From Pseudomonadota bacterium (GTDB lineage Bacteria; Pseudomonadota; Gammaproteobacteria; Xanthomonadales; Xanthomonadaceae): a DNA stretch of 64,000 nucleotides. The stretch's first letter is position 1; each line of letters begins with the position of its first letter. The notes beneath the pieces were generated by a model. The model was not told where the DNA came from and searched no databases. It saw only the letters and a program-made list of their open reading frames with translations. Below, piece by piece: positions 7,947 through 16,457 of this stretch. The stretch covers positions 1 to 64,000 of the forward strand of contig JAFECB010000011.1 in assembly GCA_018242365.1 (NCBI GenBank), written 5' to 3'. The position numbers were made by a program, and so were the translations under genes.

Positions 7947-9082
7947 TCGTTGAGTTCGTCGTCGTACGCCAGTACCGCGTCTTCGACCAACTCATTGATC
8001 AGATGGAGATAGATCATTGTGGTGGAAAGTCGCTGGTGGCCGAGTTGGCGCTGCAAAAAAACCAGTGGCTCCACGGTATGTGCTTCGCGGTTCCTCTGCA
8101 GGGCGGCTAGGGTGTGAGTGGCATAGGTGTGACGAAGCATGTGCGGGTGAGACTTGATGCCGACATTGGCGGCTGCCCTACGCACCATGACCTCGATGTG
8201 TTTACCGTGATTGGCATAGGGTTGCCCGTTTTGTGTCAAGAAAAGGGGGTGCTCAGGCCTGGAGCTCCTTGGTCCAAGTTCGCCGCGTCTGAGAACGCTG
8301 TAGCGGTAGAGCTGTGCCATGAATCGGCGAGATACCCAGATGTCGCGTTGCCTGCTGCCCTTTGTTTTCATTCCAGTGCCGTCGTGAGGATCGAGTGTCA
8401 CCATGACGTTCTTGCCGTTTCCATGCCTAGCGTCCGGATTAAAAACGTACGCAAGTGGAAATGTCGCAATCTCCTCGCGTCGAAGCCCCGTCTGGAGCGC
8501 AAACCGAATCATCATCCGGTGGTGCGGATTTTTGGTTGCGTCAAGGAGTGCCAGAAGCTGCTCCTTTCCCAAAAATTTCGGAAGTGACTTTTGGCTGCGT
8601 GGCATCACGTCACGTACCGCCTGTTGGGTTCCGAAATTATCGACGTGCGCCAGAAAACCCTTGTCCCTTCTTTGCACCACGCGTTCTTCTAGGCTATATG
8701 GGAGCCGATCTACCCAGCCCTCCCTTAAGGTGTAGTCGTAGAACTTGCAGATGTAGTGAAGGCGCTGTCGAACGGTGTTAAGAGCTAGGTTTATGTCTTT
8801 TAGGCAGTAGTCGCGATAAGCTGCTAGGAGGCTCTTCTCCTCGCCGCGATCGACATCCGACCATAGCAAGTCGTGCGCTTCAAGAAAGCCAAAATAGTCA
8901 TAGAGAGCCCTTCCAGTGCTTATCCATGACTGTTCTGAGCCAATTGCGCCTCGTGTCAGGTAGTACCTGAGGTACTGGTTTGCTTCAATGGCGGACTCCA
9001 TCGTGTCATAAAGCAAAATCGGGAATCCGGGGTGTGGTCGCCCCCGAATTGTGAAGTCTGAGGAGGCAATTATCAGATGCAT
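7928..9082 (-). CDS. Tyrosine recombinase, TnpA-like (first of the operon)
   Basis: A complete 384-residue phage-integrase-family recombinase with a SAM-like N-terminal DNA-binding domain (about 35-125) and a catalytic domain (about 170-365). All conserved residues can be seen: Arg201 in TGLRREE, a lysine around 239-241 in GMKTKGSRQR, His314-x-x-Arg317 in HPHMLRHTYATH, His349 in QLGHQRLST and the nucleophile Tyr358 in MIYLHL. Tn554 TnpA is of similar size (361 residues). The gene opens the operon nearest the rarA junction, as expected for the element end. No strong Shine-Dalgarno is seen before its ATG. It is the best candidate for the strand-cleaving recombinase of the set. Confidence 0.85.
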   Translation of the reverse strand: MHLIIASSDFTIRGRPHPGFPILLYDTMESAIEANQYLRYYLTRGAIGSEQSWISTGRALYDYFGFLEAHDLLWSDVDRGEEKSLLAAYRDYCLKDINLALNTVRQRLHYICKFYDYTLREGWVDRLPYSLEERVVQRRDKGFLAHVDNFGTQQAVRDVMPRSQKSLPKFLGKEQLLALLDATKNPHHRMMIRFALQTGLRREEIATFPLAYVFNPDARHGNGKNVMVTLDPHDGTGMKTKGSRQRDIWVSRRFMAQLYRYSVLRRGELGPRSSRPEHPLFLTQNGQPYANHGKHIEVMVRRAAANVGIKSHPHMLRHTYATHTLAALQRNREAHTVEPLVFLQRQLGHQRLSTTMIYLHLINELVEDAVLAYDDELNEWMDTV

Positions 9083-9520
9083 AATCGTATGCTCACAAGG
9101 CGAGTATCTTCTCTCGTGCGTGCGGGTATATAGCTCCCGGTTTTACTTCGAACCTCATGAGCAACAGCAATTTAAATGCGGTGAGTAATATTTTACGGAT
9201 GGCCCGAGGGGGGTCTCCAGGCTTACCTTGCCCCCTCGACATGATCTCGTCCCCAATCCGTCTTGCTGGCCCTGCTTGGCACGCTGATTACCCTGTGCGT
9301 ACCCCAAGCAGTGTCAATTTTCAGCACTCTTGTAAGCTACTGTGGCACGACGAATCTCGCACCTAGGTTCATCAGCCTGCATTTCCTCGCAATCCGATAA
9401 GCCGAGTGGTGCCGCGCTCCTACCGGAGCCACTGAGCTTAGAGAGGTTAGAAGGGTAAGGATGCAACATCACGTCGCAAATATAACTAGCTGACCGCAAT
9501 GTACTATTTTCCTTAACAAC
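9083..9520. other. Non-coding terminal segment of the island, promoter side of the recombinase operon
   Basis: About 440 bases lie between the first recombinase and the rarA remnant. I see no credible gene. The segment should hold the operon promoter and the right end of the element. A hairpin with 8-bp arms CGAGGGGG/CCCCCTCG lies at 9205-9238, and AT-rich tracts lie around 9165-9195 and 9500-9520. In Tn554-type elements short unequal ends bind the recombinases, so this is where such sites would be sought. No obvious direct repeat of the junction could be found because the left end is outside the window. Confidence 0.5.
9205..9238. repeat. Inverted repeat in the island's terminal segment
   Basis: CGAGGGGG at 9205-9212 and CCCCCTCG at 9231-9238 form a perfect 8-bp stem with an 18-base loop. 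No T-run follows on either strand, so it is not a classical terminator. Its place in the non-coding end of the element makes it a candidate recombinase or regulator binding site. Confidence 0.4.
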
Positions 9521-10549
9521 ATGGGAGACCTAGATCATCGTTTCAACAAATTGCAGCAGGATGCCTTCCTGCCGCATATCGAGCGCGGCAGCATCCTGTT
9601 CGTCGGCGCCACCACCGAGAATCCCTCGTTCGAACTCAATTCCGCTCTGCTATCGCGTTGTCGCGTGCACGTGATGGAGGCGGTTGATGCGCAGGACATC
9701 ACCTCGGCGCTGCGACGGGCATTGGATGATGGCGAACGTGGCTTGGGCGGTCGTGGTATCCGTGTTGATGAGATCGCCCTTGGCGAGATCGCGCATGCCG
9801 CCGATGGCGATGTCCGCCGTGCACTGACCTTGCTGGAAATCGCGGCAGACATCGCGGAAGGCGAGGGTGGGGAGATCGTCGAAGCCACGCTGCACCAGGT
9901 ACTCGCGGATCGCAGTCGGCGCTTCGACAAGGGCGGAGAGCAGTTCTACGACCAGATCTCGGCCCTGCACAAATCGGTGCGCGGTAGCCATCCGGATGCC
10001 GCCTTGTATTGGCTGGTACGCATGCTCGATGGCGGCGCCGACCCGGCCTATCTTGCAAGGCGCATGACCCGCATGGCGGTAGAGGACGTCGGTCTCGCCG
10101 ATCCGCGTGCGCTGCAAATGGCATTGGAGGCATGGGATGCCTACGAACGGCTCGGCAGCCCGGAAGGTGAGCTGGCGCTGGCGCAATTGGTTCTTTACCT
10201 GGCCAGCACCGCCAAATCGAATGCCGGCTACAAGGCACTTGGCGCGGCACGTCGCGATCTTGATGCGTTCGGCACCCAGCCCGTTCCGATGCACCTGCGC
10301 AATGCGCCGACCAAGCTGATGAAGGAACTCGGCTATGGCGACGGCTACCAATACGACCACGACGTTGCAGGCGGCGTTGCACTGGATCAGGCCGCGTTTC
10401 CCGAAGGCATGGGCGAGCGGGTCTACTACAAGCCGATGGCGCGCGGGCTGGAAATCAAGCTCAAGGAGAAACTCGACGGCTTGCGCGCGGCACGATCGCA
10501 CGCACTCGCTGAACGCAGACGTCGAGCCGACAAGAACGACAACGAATAG
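9521..10549 (+). pseudogene. rarA: rarA (mgsA) 3' two-thirds: replication-associated recombination protein A lacking its ATP-binding half
   Basis: RarA is a clamp-loader-like AAA+ ATPase that acts at stalled forks and with SSB. The open frame (342 residues from the ATG at 9521) enters RarA homology at HRFNKLQQDAFLPHIERG and keeps sensor 1 (GATTENPSFELNSALLSRC), the sensor 2 region (GDVRRALTLLE) and the C-terminal tetramerisation part (YDQISALHKSVRGSHPDAALYW, MTRMAVEDVGLADP, MKELGYGDGYQYDHD). Full-length proteins have about 430-450 residues. Here the first hundred or so, with Walker A and most of Walker B, are missing because the island interrupts the gene. Any product from the ATG at 9521 could not bind ATP. 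The downstream neighbour crcB is a common partner of rarA in this family. Confidence 0.8.
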
Positions 10550-10575
10550 CACCTCGTGTTGAGGCATACTGCGCA

Positions 10576-10632
10576 AACGGGAGATGGCATCCTCCCCGAA
10601 CCGCCATTCTGGCTGATGATGCCTGCCAAGCC
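10576..10632 (+). promoter_or_regulatory. Fluoride riboswitch (crcB motif)
   Basis: The RNA matches the crcB motif: a GGGAGATGGCATCCTCCC-like first hairpin, then GAACCGCC and the conserved GCTGATGATGCCT segment at 10612-10624. A second hairpin with CCTGCC/GGCAGG arms and a GCCCG/CGGGC core follows at 10622-10647, just before the gene. It is probably the expression platform. Fluoride binding would turn on crcB, the next gene, 48 bases downstream. Confidence 0.85.
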
Positions 10633-10679
10633 CGACCGGGCGGCAGGTGCGCGCTCCGGTGACCGATGAGGAGCGTGTG

Positions 10680-11078
10680 ATGGCGATCTGGTGGCAACAA
10701 CTGGCCTTGGTGATGTGCGGCGGTGCCGTCGGTTCGGCCGCCCGGTTCTGGTTGGGAGGCGCCTTGCTGCGCCGCTTGGGTGAAGGTTTTCCGTGGGGCA
10801 CTTTGGCGGCCAATCTCCTGGGCTCGTTTGCCATCGGCTACCTTGCCGTTTTCCTCGAGGGGCGTGGTCAGCATGCGTTGTTCTTGCGCGCATTTCTCAT
10901 CGTCGGCTTGCTCGGCGGATTGACCACGTATTCCTCGTTGATGCTGGAGTGCGTGCTGTTGGCCCGTTCTCCACGAAGTGCCATGGCCCTGGTGTATCTG
11001 GCGACCAGCCTGTCGCTTGGACTGATGCTGGTTTGGGTGGGGATGCGGGTGGCAGCACTGACCCGGAGTCCGTTTTGA
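10680..11078 (+). CDS. crcB: Fluoride exporter CrcB (Fluc channel)
   Basis: CrcB/Fluc proteins are small dual-topology membrane channels that pass fluoride out of the cytoplasm. The product has 132 residues with four hydrophobic segments. It carries family motifs GGAVGSAARFWLG near the N-terminus, GTLAANLLGSFAIGYL with the conserved asparagine, and GLLGGLTTYSSLMLE, which includes the phenylalanine/threonine pore region. The ATG at 10680 was chosen because GAGGAG lies just upstream; an earlier ATG at 10647 would overlap the riboswitch platform hairpin. Regulation by the fluoride riboswitch upstream is strongly implied. One gene codes for the whole channel, as expected for a dual-topology homodimer. 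Confidence 0.92.
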   Translation: MAIWWQQLALVMCGGAVGSAARFWLGGALLRRLGEGFPWGTLAANLLGSFAIGYLAVFLEGRGQHALFLRAFLIVGLLGGLTTYSSLMLECVLLARSPRSAMALVYLATSLSLGLMLVWVGMRVAALTRSPF

Positions 11079-11135
11079 TTTCGCATAATGTCTATTATGT
11101 CAATTTGAGGATGGCATGACGGGGGTTACTCACCC

Positions 11136-11567
11136 TCAAAACCCGCGGCACACAGCCCTGACGGGCTCGTCCAGCCGACTCAGGTCTGCATAGGTCCTGT
11201 GCAGGCCCAGCCGCTCGAGTGCTGAACTGCGATGTTCTTTCGCTGCGCGGCATCGGTCGCTGGGGCTGCGCTGGTGTGATGTTCGATATGAAACACGAAC
11301 AGCACGTCCCGGATTTCGCGAATACCGCCATCGGTGTGCATGGACAACGATAGGCGACGGGCTGGTATTGGCGGTATCAGCGACAGGATCAGGTTGAAAT
11401 TCCTGCGCTCGATCCAGCCTGCTTCCGGCATCACATGCTTGCCCTTGGTAGCTGACGGTGCCGGCTGGGCCGATGCAGCGGTACAGCGTGTTGGCCATGC
11501 CGGAGAATGTTGGTAGAGCAAACAGCACTGCAAGCGCAAGTCGCGCCATCACCGTGATCCTGCTCAT
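11136..11567 (-). CDS. DUF4124-type secreted protein
   Basis: A small exported protein of about 143 residues. The ATG at 11567 has a GGGAG Shine-Dalgarno seven bases upstream; two earlier ATGs (11603, 11591) lack one. A signal peptide (MARLALAVLFALPTFSGMA) is followed by LYRCIGPAGTVSYQGQACDAG, the DUF4124 core. This fold is common in xanthomonads and of unknown function. The C-terminal helix CRAAKEHRSSALERLGLHRT also recurs in the family. The middle is poorly conserved, so an internal frame change cannot be excluded. It lies tail-to-tail with crcB. Confidence 0.65.
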   Translation of the reverse strand: MSRITVMARLALAVLFALPTFSGMANTLYRCIGPAGTVSYQGQACDAGSRLDRAQEFQPDPVADTANTSPSPIVVHAHRWRYSRNPGRAVRVSYRTSHQRSPSDRCRAAKEHRSSALERLGLHRTYADLSRLDEPVRAVCRGF

Positions 11568-11690
11568 CCACGCGCTCCCGTCCGGCTTCATGAACGACAG
11601 CATCCACTTCGTACTGTCTGGTGTCGCTCGGCTGTTTGCGTGATTCGGGATCAGGAAATGCCGCGAACTTGCATCAGGACCTTCGCAAAA

Positions 11691-12152
11691 TCAGTGGGCG
11701 CGTGTCGCGTTGTCATCCGCCAGATCATCGAGAATCGGGCACGTCGGGCGTTCATCGCCATGGCATTGGCGTGCCAGCGTCTCCAGGGTGCGCTGCATGG
11801 CCTGCAGTTCGCGGATTTTCGCGCCCAGTTCGGCGGCATGGGTGCGTGCCAGTTGCTTGACCTCGGCACTGGCGCGTTGCGGGTTGTCCCATAGCGCCAG
11901 CAAGGTGCGGATGCGCTCCATCGAGAATCCGAGTGTGCGGGCACGTTTGATGAAGCGCAGTCGGTGCAGTTCCGGATCGCCATACAGGCGGTAGTTGGCG
12001 AAGGTCCGCGGCGGCGGTGCGATCAGGCCGATGTCCTCGTAATGGCGAATCATCTTTGCCGATATGCCGGTCAACTCGGACGCTTGGCCGATGTTGTGCA
12101 AGCCCTGCTCAAGTGCATCGGCCAGTTCGGGACGAAGTGGTTTGCGAGTCAT
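11691..12152 (-). CDS. cueR: Copper-responsive MerR-family regulator CueR
   Basis: 153 residues with the MerR winged helix near residues 20-90 (IGQASELTGISAKMIRHYED, followed by LIAPPPRTFANYRLY) and a dimerisation helix. The C-terminal loop QCHGDERPTC has two cysteines seven residues apart, the metal-binding pair that marks CueR-type Cu(I)/Ag(I) sensors. The ATG at 12152 lies 17 bases behind the copA stop, so the regulator is made from the copA message and controls its own operon. It should bend the divergent promoter at 14398-14475 and probably the palindrome at 23457-23480. The first 15 residues before the HTH are longer than in E. coli CueR. Confidence 0.9.
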   Translation of the reverse strand: MTRKPLRPELADALEQGLHNIGQASELTGISAKMIRHYEDIGLIAPPPRTFANYRLYGDPELHRLRFIKRARTLGFSMERIRTLLALWDNPQRASAEVKQLARTHAAELGAKIRELQAMQRTLETLARQCHGDERPTCPILDDLADDNATRAH

Positions 12153-12168
12153 GGCGGAATTCCTCGTT

Positions 12169-14367
12169 TCAGTCGCGTGCACGCGGCGACCAGCGCCGCA
12201 GCAACAAGGCATTGGTGACGACGCTGACGCTGGACAGGGCCATCGCCGCGCCGGCGACCATGGGATCGAGCATTCCCAACGCTGCCAACGGAATTCCGAT
12301 GACGTTGTAGATGAAGGCCCAGAACAGGTTCTGGTGGATCTTGCGCACCGTGCGCCGCGAAATGTCGATGGCATCGGCCACCAGTCGCGGATCCGGACGC
12401 ATCAGGGTGATGCCGGCGGCATGCATGGCGACGTCGGTGCCACTGCCCATGGCGAAGCCGACGCTGGCCGCGGCCAAGGCCGGCGCATCGTTGAGGCCGT
12501 CGCCAACCATGCCGACCGGCCCCTGCCCTGACAATTCATGGATCAAGCGCAGCTTGTCATCCGGCAGCAATTCGGCGCGCACGTCGCTTGCATCCAGACC
12601 GACTTGCAAGGCAACCGAACGCGCAGCCGCGTGATTGTCACCCGACAACATCAGCACGCGGAGCCCCATCGCCTGCAGCGCGGCAATGGCCTGCGCGGAC
12701 TGTGGTCGCAGGGCATCGCCAAAGGCGAACAAGCCAAGCAGACGCCATCCGGTACCGTCATTGCTGGCCAGCCACGACTGCGTCTGTCCGTCCCGCGCAG
12801 CAGTATCGGACAACGCTTGGGTGGTGCCCATGTCGATCCCGAGTTCGACCATCCAGCGCGCATGACCCAAGGCGAGCTGCACCTGCCCTCGCCGGCCTTG
12901 CACTCCGCGCCCCGCCACCGCCCGGATCTCACCGACATCGGCGGCAGCGACGCCGCGCGTGCGTGCCGCCGACAGTACCGCCTTCGCCAGCGGATGTTCG
13001 CTGCCTTGCTGCAGGCCGGCAGCGAACGCCAACAGATCGGCATCATCGCCATCGAGCGCATGCAATCGCATCAGCTCGGGCTTGCCAACGGTCAATGTGC
13101 CGGTCTTGTCGAACGCGATCGTGCGCAGTTGTCGGGTGGTCTCCAGCGCTTCCACATCCTTCACCAGGATGCCGGCACGCGCTGCCACACCGGTACCGGC
13201 CATCACCGCTGCCGGTGTGGCAAGGCCCAACGCACAGGGACAGGCGATTACCAGCACCGCCACCGCATTGAGCAAGGCTTGCGTCCAATCTCCGTTGATG
13301 AGGCCCCAGCCCAGCAGGGTGATCAAGGCGATCCCGATGACGACGGGCACGAAGATCGCACTGACCTTGTCGACGATGCGCTGGATCGGGGCTTTCCTGG
13401 CTTGCGCGTCCTCGACCATCCGCACGATCCTGGCCAGTACCGACTCGGCACCGATAGCCGTGGTCTGGACGACCAGCCTGCCCTCCCCGTTTACGGCACC
13501 GCCGGTGACTCGATCGCCGGGCGCTTTCGGCACCGGCAATGATTCGCCACTGAGCAGGGATTCGTCGCCATGGCTGCTTCCGTCGAGAATCACGCCATCG
13601 ACCGGCACGCGCTCGCCGGGAAGTACGATCACGTGATCGTCCACGATTACTTTCGAGATCGGCACCTCGACCTCCACGCCGTCACGCAGCACCCGTGCGG
13701 TGGCCGGGCGTAACGCTTGCAATGCGCGGATGGCATCGCTGGCCTGGCGTTTGGCGCGTGCTTCCAACCATTTGCCGAGCAGGATCAGGGTGATGACCAC
13801 CGTCGATGCTTCGAAATACAAGGGCGCTGCGTGGTGGCCGGTCGGTGCCAGCAGGTGATAGACGCTGAGGCCATACGCGGCGCTGGTACCCAAGGCCACC
13901 AGTTGGTCCATATTGCCGCTGCGCGCGCGCAGCGCGGCGAACCCGGCACGATAAAAACGCGCACCCAGCCAGAATTGCACGGGTGTGGCCAATACCCACT
14001 GCGCCCAGCCGGGCAGCGCCCAATGGACGCCGAAAGGCATCAACAACATCGGCGCGAGCAAGGGCAAGGACAGCAGTCCGGCCAACAGCAGGTGCCGGGT
14101 TTCGCGCGTCATACCCTCCGTTTGCGGTACAGGCGCTGCCGTTTCGACGTGCGCCGACGCACCATAGCCGGCGTGTTCGACGGCATGCACGAGCGACTGC
14201 ATGGTGACGGCTGCATCGGTGGTGACCATGGCGGACTCGGTCGCCAGATTGACGTTGGCATCGACCACGCCTTCCACCTTGCGCAAGGCTTTCTCCACCC
14301 TGCCCGCGCAGGAGGCGCAGGTCATGCCGGAGATATCGAATCGGTACGTGGTGGGTTCGGCTTGCAT
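12169..14367 (-). CDS. copA: Copper-exporting P1B-type ATPase CopA
   Basis: A 732-residue inner-membrane pump that moves Cu(I) from cytoplasm to periplasm. It has one N-terminal heavy-metal domain ([15 protein letters not shown], residues about 14-28) and an actuator loop with GESLPVPK. The CPC transport motif in transmembrane helix 6 reads [14 protein letters not shown], and the phosphorylation site is [12 protein letters not shown]. The HP motif is seen in [10 protein letters not shown], and the hinge [15 protein letters not shown] is present. E. coli CopA has two metal domains; this one has a single one, like many soil bacteria. The gene is transcribed from the divergent CueR-type promoter and followed by cueR. 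The separate chaperone CopZ is coded on the other side of the same promoter. Confidence 0.95.
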   Translation of the reverse strand: MQAEPTTYRFDISGMTCASCAGRVEKALRKVEGVVDANVNLATESAMVTTDAAVTMQSLVHAVEHAGYGASAHVETAAPVPQTEGMTRETRHLLLAGLLSLPLLAPMLLMPFGVHWALPGWAQWVLATPVQFWLGARFYRAGFAALRARSGNMDQLVALGTSAAYGLSVYHLLAPTGHHAAPLYFEASTVVITLILLGKWLEARAKRQASDAIRALQALRPATARVLRDGVEVEVPISKVIVDDHVIVLPGERVPVDGVILDGSSHGDESLLSGESLPVPKAPGDRVTGGAVNGEGRLVVQTTAIGAESVLARIVRMVEDAQARKAPIQRIVDKVSAIFVPVVIGIALITLLGWGLINGDWTQALLNAVAVLVIACPCALGLATPAAVMAGTGVAARAGILVKDVEALETTRQLRTIAFDKTGTLTVGKPELMRLHALDGDDADLLAFAAGLQQGSEHPLAKAVLSAARTRGVAAADVGEIRAVAGRGVQGRRGQVQLALGHARWMVELGIDMGTTQALSDTAARDGQTQSWLASNDGTGWRLLGLFAFGDALRPQSAQAIAALQAMGLRVLMLSGDNHAAARSVALQVGLDASDVRAELLPDDKLRLIHELSGQGPVGMVGDGLNDAPALAAASVGFAMGSGTDVAMHAAGITLMRPDPRLVADAIDISRRTVRKIHQNLFWAFIYNVIGIPLAALGMLDPMVAGAAMALSSVSVVTNALLLRRWSPRARD

Positions 14368-14397
14368 GGGATTTGGCCTGTGGCGAGGATGGCGATC

Positions 14398-14475
14398 ATC
14401 CTCATCCCTCCTATCATGGGAAGGTCAAGCGTGCCCATCATCGCTTGACCTTCCCACCGGGGCAAGCCTGACACT
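14398..14475. promoter_or_regulatory. Divergent CueR-type promoter region with 14-bp palindrome (copA / copZ)
   Basis: A perfect inverted repeat, GGGAAGGTCAAGCG (14418-14431) and CGCTTGACCTTCCC (14442-14455), sits between copA and copZ. Each arm contains a TTGACC -35 box pointing outward. Rightward, TTGACC 14445-14450 is followed after 19 bases by GACACT 14470-14475. Leftward, TTGACC (complement of 14423-14428) is followed after 19 bases by GAGGAT (complement of 14398-14403). The 19-bp spacing and the ACCTTCCC half-site are hallmarks of CueR-activated promoters. Confidence 0.75.
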
Positions 14476-14506
14476 GGCGTCGCCCTAACCTAACAGGTGT
14501 TTCACC

Positions 14507-14713
14507 ATGCTGTTGAACGTCGAAAACATGAGCTGCCAGCACTGTGTCAATTCCGTCACGCGTGCCTTGCAGTCGCTGGACGCGACCGCACGCGTCAGCG
14601 TGGACCTCGCAAGCAAGCAGGTGCATGCACAAGGGAACTTCAGCGCCGAAGCGGCGGTCGCTGCGCTGAAAGATGCGGACTATCCTGCCACCTTGCTCGA
14701 CATCGACGGTTGA
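14507..14713 (+). CDS. copZ: Copper chaperone CopZ (heavy-metal-associated domain protein)
   Basis: A 68-residue single HMA domain with the Cu(I)-binding motif MSCQHC at residues 8-13 and the ferredoxin-like beta-alpha-beta pattern (VENMSCQHCVNSVTRALQSL, VSVDLASKQVHA, AVAALKDADYPA). It would bind Cu(I) in the cytoplasm and pass it to CopA and CueR. It is the first gene to the right of the CueR-type promoter, and its TGA lies one base before the start of the multicopper oxidase gene, so the two are co-transcribed. Confidence 0.9.
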   Translation: MLLNVENMSCQHCVNSVTRALQSLDATARVSVDLASKQVHAQGNFSAEAAVAALKDADYPATLLDIDG

Positions 14714-14714
14714 C

Positions 14715-16457
14715 ATGACTGCTACGCACGACCGTGATCGACGACGCTTGCTGCGCGGGATGGCGATGGGTGGTGCCGCGCTTGGCTTGGGCGGGTGGCA
14801 GCGACCACTGTGGGCGTTGACCGCGCCCGACCAGCCGACCGTGCTGACCGGCAATGCATTCGATCTTGCAATCGGGCGTTCACCCGTGAATTTCACCGGC
14901 AAGACCGTGCCTGCCTACACCGTCAACGGCAGCCTGCCCGGCCCGATCCTGCGCTTCCGCGAAGGTGATGACGTGCGCATCCGCGTGCGCAACACGCTGG
15001 CGGAGACCAGTTCGATCCATTGGCACGGCCTGCTGCTGCCGGCCAACATGGATGGCGTTCCCGGCATGAGTTTCGACGGCATCGCGCCTGGCGGCGAATA
15101 CCTGTACCAGTTCAAGGCCAGGCAAAGTGGCACCTACTGGTATCACAGCCATTCGAGCCTGCAGGAGCAAGCCGGCCTGCTCGGCCCGATCATCATCGAT
15201 CCGCTCGGGCCTGATCCGCTGGCCTGCGAACGCGACTACGTGGTGTTGCTGTCGGACTGGACCGATCTCGACCCGATGCACCTGTTCGCGCGCATGAAAA
15301 AGCGCAGCGACTACGACAATCTGCACCAGCCCACGGTTGGCGATTTCCTGCGCGACGCACGCGCGCATGGCTGGCGCGCGACGCTGGAAGATCGCATGGC
15401 CTGGGGCCGGATGCGGATGAATCCATCGGACCTGGCAGATGTCAGCGGGCGCACCTACACCTTCCTCGCCAATGGCCACACTGCAGCGCAGAACTGGACC
15501 GCGTTGTTCGCGCCAGGCGAACGCGTGCGCCTGCGCTTCATCAACGGTGCGGCGATGAGCTTTTTCGATGTGCGCATTCCCGGGCTCAAGCTGACCGTGG
15601 TTGCTGCCGACGGCCAGCCGATCCAGCCAGTGGAGATCGACGAGTTCCGAATCGCGCCCGCGGAAACCTACGACGTGATCGTGCAACCCGGCGATGCGGC
15701 CGCCTACACCGTGTTCGCGCAGGCCATGGACCGCAGTGGTTACACCCGCATCACCCTCGCCCCGCACATCGGCATGCAGGCGGCGATTCCGCCACTGGAT
15801 GCGCGCCCGTTGCTGACCATGGCCGACATGGGCCATGGCGAGATGGCAGGCCATGCGATGGCCGATGGCATGAACATGGACATGACCGGAATGGAGATGT
15901 CGGGGATGGATCACGGCGGTCACGGCAGCGGCATGCAGGCGCATCCAGCCAGTGAAGCCGGCAATCCCGATGTCGATATGCAGACGATGTCGCCGACCGC
16001 ACGGCTGGATGATCCGGGCATTGGTCTGCGCGATAACGGCCGTCGCGTGTTGCGCTATGCCGATCTGCGCAGCCTGCACGCACCGGCGGATGACCGCATG
16101 CCGAGTCGTGACATCGAATTGCATCTCACCGGCAACATGGAACGGTTCACCTGGGGCTTCGACGGCATTCGCTTTACCGACGCCGAACCGATCCGGTTGA
16201 CCTATGGCGAGCGCGTGCGGCTGGTGCTGGTCAACGACACCATGATGGAGCACCCGATCCACCTGCATGGCATGTGGAGCGATGTGGAGGACGAGCACGG
16301 CCAGTTCCTGGTGCGCAAGCACACGGTCGCGATGCCGCCGGGGTCACGTCGCAGCGTGCGCGTGACCGCGGACGCGCTGGGCCGCTGGGCCTTCCACTGC
16401 CACATGCTGCTGCACATGGAAGCGGGGATGATGCGTGAAGTGCGGGTGGATGAATGA
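14715..16457 (+). CDS. copA: Multicopper oxidase CopA (PcoA/CopA copper-resistance family)
   Basis: A 580-residue periplasmic oxidase that probably converts Cu(I) to the less toxic Cu(II). It is unrelated to the ATPase of the same name. A twin-arginine signal (DRDRRRLLRGMAMGGAALGL) indicates export folded with copper. The four copper-ligand blocks are all visible: SIHWHGLLLP, YWYHSHSS, HPIHLHGMW and the C-terminal HCHMLLHMEAGM. A methionine/histidine-rich stretch (MGHGEMAGHAMADGMNMDMT and onward) around residues 370-410 is typical of CopA/PcoA and likely binds extra copper. The start follows the copZ stop by one base, and the end overlaps the copB start in ATGA. Confidence 0.95.
   Translation: MTATHDRDRRRLLRGMAMGGAALGLGGWQRPLWALTAPDQPTVLTGNAFDLAIGRSPVNFTGKTVPAYTVNGSLPGPILRFREGDDVRIRVRNTLAETSSIHWHGLLLPANMDGVPGMSFDGIAPGGEYLYQFKARQSGTYWYHSHSSLQEQAGLLGPIIIDPLGPDPLACERDYVVLLSDWTDLDPMHLFARMKKRSDYDNLHQPTVGDFLRDARAHGWRATLEDRMAWGRMRMNPSDLADVSGRTYTFLANGHTAAQNWTALFAPGERVRLRFINGAAMSFFDVRIPGLKLTVVAADGQPIQPVEIDEFRIAPAETYDVIVQPGDAAAYTVFAQAMDRSGYTRITLAPHIGMQAAIPPLDARPLLTMADMGHGEMAGHAMADGMNMDMTGMEMSGMDHGGHGSGMQAHPASEAGNPDVDMQTMSPTARLDDPGIGLRDNGRRVLRYADLRSLHAPADDRMPSRDIELHLTGNMERFTWGFDGIRFTDAEPIRLTYGERVRLVLVNDTMMEHPIHLHGMWSDVEDEHGQFLVRKHTVAMPPGSRRSVRVTADALGRWAFHCHMLLHMEAGMMREVRVDE

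Larger units (their letters stand above)
1..9532. mobile_element. Accessory island of Tn554/RIT-like type inserted in rarA (left end outside the window)
   Basis: The region is more AT-rich than the rest of the window and holds an IS3 remnant, broken genes, an OLD nuclease and an operon of three tyrosine recombinases plus a small DNA-binding protein. It ends where rarA coding homology resumes, at about 9532 with GATCATCGTTTCAACAA, which encodes the DxHRFNK region just after Walker B of RarA. In Tn554-type elements the recombinase operon lies at one end with tnpA nearest the edge and cargo behind tnpC, which matches the order here. The exact right edge is uncertain by a few bases, and the left end and the other part of rarA are not in the window. 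Confidence 0.6.

Noticed and set aside
9157..9366. 69-residue open frame in the island end
   Set aside because: No domain, poor composition, and it overlaps the likely element end and the hairpin; kept as non-coding.
1..9532. CRISPR array or Gabija system in the island
   Set aside because: No regularly spaced repeats are visible and there is no UvrD-like helicase next to the OLD gene.
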